From Viola odorata (lineage: Eukaryota > Streptophyta > Magnoliopsida > Malpighiales > Violaceae), in contig OY829542.1 in assembly GCA_963691705.1 (NCBI GenBank), positions 37,310,579 to 37,374,578 of the forward strand: a stretch of DNA of 64,000 bases, in the 5' to 3' direction. The position numbers and the translations under genes are program-made. How positions within the stretch are numbered: position 1 is the first letter of the stretch; every line of letters begins with the position of its first letter. Shown here piece by piece: positions 57,364 to 64,000 of this stretch. The notes under the pieces are model-generated. The model was not told where the DNA came from, ran no database searches, and saw nothing but the letters and a program-made list of their open reading frames with translations.

Positions 57364-58912
57364 ATGGCTTCTGATTCGGAATCCACACAACCCCCATCTT
57401 CTGGCATTCCCTTTGCGATTCACAGACAACTTTTTCCTTTCGCCACTATTGACGATTCTACCACTTTGCAGGAGATTACTTCGGAATCTTTAGATCTCTC
57501 CTTTAGATCAATATGAGGAGCACCCTTTTCCCAGATTAACATCCCTATATCCTAGACGGCGGGATCCAGTTTTTCCACTCCTCCTCCGAGGGGATTCATG
57601 TTGGATGGCATAAGCAACCCCCTCGCGAGTGAAATATCTACTCTTCGTTCTCGGCTGGATTACTTGACTGAGCTGGCTGCAAGAATCACGTTGGATGTTT
57701 CTGGGTCGAGTGTTCCTCCCCAGGCTATTTTTACATCATCTATTATCACCGAACGACCCTTGTCGCCCTTGCAACACAGAAACATTCCGTTGACCTTGCC
57801 CGCGATAGATACACCCATTAGCCTTGTGCAACTCGCCCAGGGGCGAGTAGAGCCCTACGTGCCGCACGCGCTACAAATTCTCGTCTCTCAAGGAGAAAGA
57901 CGACTTGACGAGTATAGAGATCGTTGGGATGGTTAGTGGGGAGAAATGGACAGAGATACATCCCCCGAGCGTAGTGAGAGATCCAGTAGTCAAAGATATC
58001 GGACTCGTTCACCGAGGAGTCGTAGCCGATCTCCTAGGCGTCATCACACTCCCGATCCTTAGAACCGCAAGCATCACCCGGAAACGTCACCGTCCCGCAA
58101 CACCTGTGAAATCCTGGACGACACCTCAGGCCACCTATTCAGTCATCGCATAAGGTGCTATAGGGTTAGCCGACATGTGAAGCTCCCCACGGAGTCCTAT
58201 GACGGCACTAGAGATCTCATTTCCCACCTTAACAAGGTGAAGGACTTCGTGCAATTCCAAACCCACAGTGATGCAACTTTGTGCCAGATATTTGTCATGA
58301 CATTGGCAGGAGTTGTGCGCCTCTGGTTCGAGGGTCTTTCAGCAAAATCCATTAACAGCTTCGCGCAGCAGGAATCTAAGTTTCGAAGCCGGTTCAGCAC
58401 TGCGGTCCCCATCAGAAAATCTGCTGCAGCGTTATTCGACATACACAGGAGACCTCAGGAGTCTTTAAAATATTTTCTCAGTCGTTTTGACCTAGAAATA
58501 TCGTTAACGTCGGGCGTCACTATCGATTTCGCTGTGGAAGCCTTGAAGCGGAACTGTCGTTATGAGAAATTATGAGACACGCTAATGGTGGACCCCCCGG
58601 CAACCTTGGACGCGTTGAGACTGAAAGCTCATAATTACGCAAGAATGGAGGAAGAAGAAAATAGAGACAAAGCCCGAAACGTGCCACAAAATGTACCTCA
58701 GGCACCTAACGTCCCTAGTAACGCGATCCCTGATGGACGTTTTGTAGACGATTACACCCAACGAAAAGATCATATCCCAAAAACCTCCAATAGACGAAGA
58801 GGCAACTCTTTAAGGGGAAGGTCTAGTAACTCCCCTACTCAGTGGCAGACAGATCCTCCTAAGGGCCGGATTTATGACCCAGACCTTCCTTCCCTTATAC
58901 TGTAAAGGGCAG
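57364..58912 (+). pseudogene. Tat gag, multiple stops
   Basis: It starts MASDSESTQPPSSGIPFAIH and is open to a stop at 57511. Later blocks: a coiled region (ISTLRSRLDYLTELAARITL) at 57598-57936, then the retrotransposon gag core (58177-58575; ESYDGTRDLISHLNKVKDFV, TLAGVVRLWFEGL, KYFLSRFDLEISLT). The C-terminal part is at 58585-58905. Stops between the blocks inactivate it. The second copy at 63211 has the same start (MASDLDPSLSQSSSLPF). Confidence 0.75.
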
Positions 58913-59015
58913 AAATTTTAGCAATAGTGGAATAACGGAACCTCCCTATCCGCTATCCAGCCCCCGTAAAGCCAAGAGTCGTCATAGGAGGAAGGGAAAA
59001 TGCCTTCTACAAATT

Positions 59016-59910
59016 TCATAAAGTCAAAGGACACTCTACAGACGCGTGCAGAGAATTAAAGCTGGCAATAGAGCGTTTGGTAGAAGAGGGATACCTCGGG
59101 GAATTTGCCACCAAGGCAAGAGAAGAAGTTAGGAACAACCCGATAAATAGGACATCTGACGACAGACAACCCCCTTCTCGCGTTCCGGGAAATAATAACA
59201 TACCCACTGGGAGATGTAGGGAAACGCTTGCGATTGACAAAGATGACTTTCCTATCATCAACATTATCACTAGGGGCACACCGTACCTTGACAAGCCTGT
59301 ACCGTTGACGCCCACAACCGGAGACAAGCGGAAGCGAGGGGGGCCGTTAATAAAAAGCGAAGTAATAACTGCACTAGATCGGATGGTGTTATCCTTGTCC
59401 GAGGAAGATGAGAAAGGTGTCGTGTTCCCACATAATGATGCGTTAGTAGTCACGCCTGTTATCGGCAACCATGGGGTTAGAAGAACTCTTGTTGATAATG
59501 GAAGCGCAGTGAATCTATTTTCGTTAGAGGCCTATAACCTCATGAAACGCCCAGATGGTGAACTGGCATTGTACAAGAAGCCGATAATTGGGGTAGATGG
59601 AATACCAATCCCGGTAACTGGAGTTACAACGCTGCCAGTGCACTTTAGAGAAGACACGTCCAAACGGTCAGAGGAGTTGTTATTCTTAGTCATTGACCTC
59701 ACCCTGCCTTACAACGCCATACTCGGGCGACCGTTCCTCAATCGTTTCGGGGCGGCGATATCTCAAAAGAATTTGAGGATGAAGTATCCCTCTTGGGATG
59801 GAGTGGTCTCAATCAAAGGCGATCAAAAATTGGCGGCTAAATGCTACTTACTCATGACTCAGAAGAGTTGTGACAGGTACGTGTGTGTCACGGTGGATCC
59901 ATATGGCTAG
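59016..59910 (+). pseudogene. Tat aspartic protease region
   Basis: The frame 59077-59910 encodes a retropepsin-like fold: the active-site segment RRTLVDNGSAVNLFSL (DNGS in place of the usual DTGS, as in many Tat/Ogre elements), flap region IIGVDGIPIPVTGV, and YNAILGRPFLN near the C-terminus. It would process the gag-pol polyprotein. The domain itself is uninterrupted, but the polyprotein is broken before and after. Confidence 0.75.
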
Positions 59911-61290
59911 AATGATGAGAAGCGTACTCAGCCTGTGGACAAGATGGTACTCGTACCAGTTAACGGGATCACGGAGGTGAATTTCCTAGTTAGCGAAAAG
60001 CTAAGCCCCGAGGAAAACCTCCAATTAGCTTGACTATTGAACAAATATAAAGGAGAATTCGCCTGGAAGCCTGCGGATATGCCTGGTATCTCGCGAGAAG
60101 TGGCAGAACACCGACTTAATGTCGATCCCTGTGTCAAGCCCATCCAACAGAAACGACGAGCATTTTCCACAGAAAAGGCGTTAGCCGTTGATAAGGAGGT
60201 GACGAAGCTCCTGGGCGCAGGTTTCATTCACGAAGTCCAATATCCAACCTGGTTGGCTAATCTAGTTCTTGTTTCGAAGCCCAATGGAGACTGGCGTATG
60301 TGCATCGACTTCACTGACCTGAATGATGCTTGCCCCAAAGATTGCTACCCGCTCCCTCGAATCGACCAGCTAGTCGATCAGATCACCGGGTACGCGTATC
60401 TAAGCTCGCTAGACGCCAACTCCGGATATCATAAAATCCCTATGGCCGTCGAGGATGAAGAAAAGACCACCTTTATCACTCCAAAAGCCACCTACTGCTA
60501 CACGGCGATGCTGTTTGGGCTGAAGAATGCGGGAGCAACTTTCCAACGTATGGCGAATAAAATATTTGAAAAGCAGACCGGAAAAAGCGTGGAAGCCTAC
60601 GTTGATGACATACTGGTCAAAAGCCGAAGCTTCAAGGACCACTTGCCCGACTTGAAAGAAGTTTTTGATGTGATGAGAGAGTACCAGATGAAGTTGAATC
60701 CCCGTAAATGCATGTTTGCATTCCAAACGGGTAAATTTTTGGGCTATGTGGTCAGTCAGAAAGGTATCCAGCCCAACCCCTCGAAAGTTAAAGCTATCCA
60801 AGACATGATATCTCCTCGAACTATTAAGGAGGTGCAAAAATTGACAGGGCGTGTTATCGCCCTAGGATGGTTTATCTCCAAGCAGGGCGAGAGATGCCTT
60901 CCTTTTTTTAAAGTTATTCGCAAGAAAGCCCCTTTTGGGTGGACAACGGAATGTGAAGAGGCTTTTATGAGCTTGAAAGCCTATTTATCATCCAACCTGG
61001 TGTTGACAAGGCCAGAACCGGGCGACACCCTATACTTATACCTCGGCGTTGTCGACGAAGTAGTTAGTGTCTTCCTCGTTCGAGACGACAACCGTCTGCA
61101 CCACCCTGTCTACTTCGTGAGTCACGTCTTGAAAGATGCTGAGCTGCGATACGCTTGCATTGAGAAAATAACATTTGCGCTAATTCAAGCCACGCGAAAA
61201 ATGGACAGATACTTCCAAGCCCATCCCGTCATCGTACTTACTGACCAACCTTTGAAAAGGATATTCTGAAAACCTGAGTCTTAGGGAAGA
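59911..61290 (+). pseudogene. Tat reverse transcriptase and RNase H
   Basis: After a stop at 60032-60034 a long frame (60037-61269) carries the RT motifs in order: LVLVSKPNGDWRMCIDFTDL, YLSSLDANSGYHKI, MLFGLKNAGATFQRM, and the catalytic AYVDDILVKS (YVDD), then LGYVVSQKGI. The connection and Ty3-type RNase H follow (GDTLYLYLGVVDEVVSVFLV; IEKITFALIQATRKM). The usual D of the first RNase H motif (L-Y-L-x-V) is hard to place. A TGA at 61267-61269 interrupts the link to the second RNase H. Confidence 0.85.
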
Positions 61291-62060
61291 ATGCTGATTT
61301 GGGCCATCGAACTCGAGCAATACGGGTTAACGAACCTACCGGAAGAGGAAAAAGATGATTTGGACCTCCCGTTCCCTGAAACCTACACTGAGTTGTGGGT
61401 CGTTCATGTGGATGGAGCCAAAAATCAAGAACTAGCCGGAGCCAGAATTTTCATAATCGGGCCGCACGACATGCAGAAACGATATGCCATTAGAATACTG
61501 CAGCCGTTATCTAATAACGCAGTAGAGTATGAGGCGTTATTGGCTGAACTCAGGATAGGGAGGAGCTTTTCCACCAAGGCCATACACGATACGGGAATGA
61601 TGGGAGACTTGCGATTAAAGATTTGTGGAGATTCTAAATTGATAATAGACCAAGTCTTGGGACACTCTCAGGCCAGAAAGCCTATCATGGTTCAGTACCT
61701 CGCTAAAGTGAAACGCGAGTTGTTGGAAATAAAGAAAAGTGGCATGCAGGTCAGCTTTGAGAGTATTCCCCGAGAGGATAACGTTGAGGCAGACGGCCTG
61801 GCCAAACTTGCCGCAAATCCGGACACGTCTATACCTAAGGGCGTATACTACCGAGAGATATCGGTACCCTCCTTCATGGAAGAGCAAGCGTCGCTTTGCG
61901 TGGAAGAAATTGAAGATGACTGGCGAATCCCCGTAATAAAATACTTGAAGTATGAAGAGTTGCCTACGGACAACGCTGAGAAAAAGAAAGTGCTGAAACA
62001 AGCGGCAAAGTGCACATACTACGATGGGGAACTGGTTTGGAGATGCTTTTCTCACCCAGC
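61291..62060 (+). pseudogene. second, archaeal-type RNase H of the Tat element
   Basis: The frame 61291-62376 opens with ...LWVVHVDGAKN (first catalytic D), then NNAVEYEALLAEL (E), CGDSKLIIDQVLG (D), and ends REDNVEADGLAKLA (D). All four RNase H acidic residues are present. This extra domain between RT-RNase H and integrase is a hallmark of Tat elements. The domain is open and continues without a stop into the integrase zinc finger. Confidence 0.85.
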
Positions 62061-62689
62061 CGCCAAGTGTATAACAGAACAAGAGGGTCTTCACACCTTG
62101 CGAGAAATCCATGAAGGAATATGCGGCATGCATGCAGTAGGTGGCACCTTGGTCGCGCAAGTCTTCAGGTCCGGATTCTACTGGCCTACTATTCGAAGAG
62201 ATTGCCACAATTATGTACGGACATGTCAGAAATCTCTGAAATTGTGGCCCTTGTCCTTTCGCGAAATGGGGGATCGATATCCTAGGACCATTTCCAAAGC
62301 CAAGGTCTCAACTAAAATTTATGGTCGTGGCGGTAGATTACTTCACGAAATGGGCAGAAACGGAAGTGGTTGCTAACATCACAACAGAGAGAATTTGGCG
62401 TTTCTTTAAACACCAAGTTATTATGAGGTTCGGTGTACCCCGTGTCCTAGTCAGTGGCAATGGGACGCAATTCACCAGCCAGTTTTTTAGAGACCAATGC
62501 GCGGAATTCTAGATCGAACAAAGGTTCTCTTCCGTGGCTCACCCGCAGACCAACGGTCAATCGGAGGTGACGAATCGAAGTATTCTCAGCGGCATAAAGA
62601 AAAACCTGGAAGGATCTTGATAACAATTGATGAAACACCAAGGGTACATTCGTATTCTCACCCAAAGTCAAAGCCGGATCCCTGTAGAC
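62061..62689 (+). pseudogene. Tat integrase, mutated and truncated
   Basis: The HHCC finger is HEGICGMHAVGG...RDCHNYVRTCQKS, where the second Cys of C-x2-C is changed to Ser. After a frame change at ~62320 the core reads AVDYFTKWAETE, then VLVSGNGTQFTSQFF, where GGC (Gly) replaces the catalytic Asp of SDNGTQF. AHPQTNGQSEVTNR follows. A stop follows EF (62510), two stops follow NLEGS, and the C-terminal domain is lost before LTR sequence begins at ~62690. Confidence 0.85.
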
Positions 62690-63124
62690 CTTGACTGGCG
62701 ACGGCACCCGGTTACCGCCCGCGTTAGGCCGAGGAATCCAGGGATGGTCAACATCAGCGGGGGGGGGGGGGGGGACCCACTCGGCGTCTTCCTATCCCAG
62801 GCGGCCCCGACAACATCTCACTGGCGATATCTCGTCAGCGATATACCATCCGGCTGACGTATGCTGACATCATCTTGGGCGTTATCTTCCCTTGATAACG
62901 CCCACCCCTAGGGTAACGTCCTTACTTTTGCCTATAAATACCACTCATTTCTAGATCAAAGGTAAGACTAAAATCACTACTCAAATCTCTGCCAAATTTC
63001 ACAGCCATACTAACTTAAGCATCGGAGTGTCTACGGCGCTTTACAGGTACGACGGACTGCCGCTATAGTGACTTCAGACGGTCATAATCTCTACCCCGCT
63101 TCCCCAGAAGTCTGAATCTTATCA
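62690..63124 (+). repeat. second Tat-type LTR, shared between two copies
   Basis: It is homologous to 56937-57276 and 17311-17712. TATAAATA lies at 62933-62940, and the LTR ends CTTATCA at 63124, followed by a PBS-like TTGGTGCTTTCATTGAGAG. It contains a run of 16 G (62759-62774). The left end is truncated against integrase sequence, with no purine tract. Confidence 0.75.
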
Positions 63125-64000
63125 AATTGGTGCTTTCATTGAGAGCTTTGGTTCTAATTAAGTGAGCGTCCTTAATAGCCAAGCTCTGTTCTTCTGAAAA
63201 TTGGAAGATTATGGCTTCTGATTTAGATCCGTCGTTGTCTCAGTCCTCTAGCCTTCCATTTGACACCCGTAGGTGACTTTTCCCTTTTGCCACTTCTGAT
63301 GCTCTAACCGCGACACAAGAAATTCCCCCAGGAATGCTGGATCTCTCTTTTGAACAAACGACGGGAGCATTTGTGTCCCAGCCATATACTCCTTTATCCT
63401 AGATAGCGGGGCCCAGTCATTTTACTCCCCAGTCAAGGGGATCCGTGACAGACAGTGCGAATAACCCTTTCGCGAGCTCGATTTCAGCCCTTCGTGCCCA
63501 ATTGGACCACTTAACGGAATTGGCTGCTAGATTCACGCCTAATGCCTCTGGATCAGACGTCCCATCCTAGTTTGTTTTTACTCCATCCATTATCACAGAA
63601 TGACCGTTGTCGTCCCCGTTGCATGCGAATGCCCCTCTGACGTTACCTGCGCTGAATGCACCAGTCAGTCTTGTACAATTTGCTCATAGGACAACGGAGC
63701 CGTATATGCCACAGACGCCTTTACTTCATATTTCCCGAGAGGATTTGCAATGGCGCGACGAGGATAGAGGTCGTTGGGATGGTAGGAGGGATGAAAATGA
63801 TAGAGACATATCTCTTAGAGGGAGTGAGAGATCCAGCAGTAGGAGGCATCGAACTCGCTCGCCAAGGAGTCGCAACCCGTCTCCAAGGCGACATCATGTT
63901 AGAAATCCGCTAGATCGTAGGCGTCATTTGGAGGTATCCCCACCTCGGTATGCTTGTGAGATTCTTGATGATACTTCTGGCCACCCCTTCAGCCCACGCA
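63125..64000 (+). pseudogene. gag start of a second Tat copy, runs off the window
   Basis: The gag frame starts at 63211 (MASDLDPSLSQSSSLPFDTR), parallel to 57364. The same domains follow (ISALRAQLDHLTELAARFTP) with several in-frame stops (for example a stop just after FDTRR). The homology with the first copy continues to the window edge. Confidence 0.75.

Larger units (their letters stand above)
57277..62689 (+). mobile_element. Tat-type Ty3/gypsy element, internal region, decayed
   Basis: The order gag, protease, RT, RNase H, a second RNase H, integrase is that of the Tat lineage, which is distinguished by the extra RNase H. Many stops and a truncated integrase make it inactive. With LTRs on both sides and another gag start after the second LTR (63211), it is part of a head-to-tail pair of copies. 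Confidence 0.85.

Overview
The window is nuclear DNA of a flowering plant, probably a eudicot; I cannot name the species. The reasons are spliced protein genes of plant type (a nine-exon C2/VASt/GRAM protein, an intronless organellar PPR protein, histone H4), plant-specific transposons (Athila, Tat and Reina-like Ty3/gypsy elements, MULEs, hAT MITEs), AT-rich intergenic DNA and one 200-base assembly gap of Ns (14327-14526). Most of the sequence is transposon, much of it nested or broken. Only about four genes look like ordinary host genes, and two or three of those carry lesions.

Layout. 1-3.5 kb: AT-rich DNA with a 1.06-kb hAT MITE that contains a tRNA-like Pol III module. 3.57-17.3 kb: an Athila-type LTR retrotransposon on the minus strand. 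It has lost protease, reverse transcriptase and RNase H, and a 5.7-kb non-autonomous LTR element (8209-13918) is inserted in its env-like ORF. 17.3-18.7 kb: a Tat-type LTR fragment split by a second hAT MITE. 19.3-24.1 kb: the C2-VASt-C2-GRAM-VASt gene (minus strand), intact except for an in-frame TGA at the end of exon 1. 24.8-33.2 kb: a mosaic of gene pieces (LINE RNase H, SEC61-beta N-terminus, TAF4 C-terminal fragment, two exons of an At2g23090-like gene, a strikingly divergent but open histone H4) mixed with inverted duplications, MITEs and a hAT element. 34.1-35.0 kb: a hAT MITE. 35.2-37.7 kb: the PPR gene.

38.2-48.5 kb is MULE territory. It holds a 1.4-kb Pack-MULE-like element (9-bp target duplication) with a captured coding start, and a 7.0-kb apparently autonomous MULE with ~960-bp near-identical terminal inverted repeats. 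The 7.0-kb element carries a complete spliced transposase gene, a convergent GRF-zinc-finger/coiled-coil/membrane gene and a PPR fragment. Two related MITEs in opposite orientation flank it. 49.3-50.4 kb: a third GTGTACA-type hAT element. 51.2-51.8 kb: an unrecognised acidic ORF with an internal 29-residue duplication and EAR-like motifs. 53.1-56.9 kb: fragments of Reina-like Ty3/gypsy elements that share their LTR type with the nested non-autonomous element. 56.9-64.0 kb: a decayed Tat-type element with protease, RT, RNase H, a second RNase H and a mutated integrase, followed by a second LTR and another gag start, so two copies are joined head to tail.

There is no operon-like or pathway organisation. 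The functional themes are the transposition machinery of the 7-kb MULE (transposase plus accessory protein), transposon-driven capture and shuffling of host exons, and a few host genes sitting between insertions.
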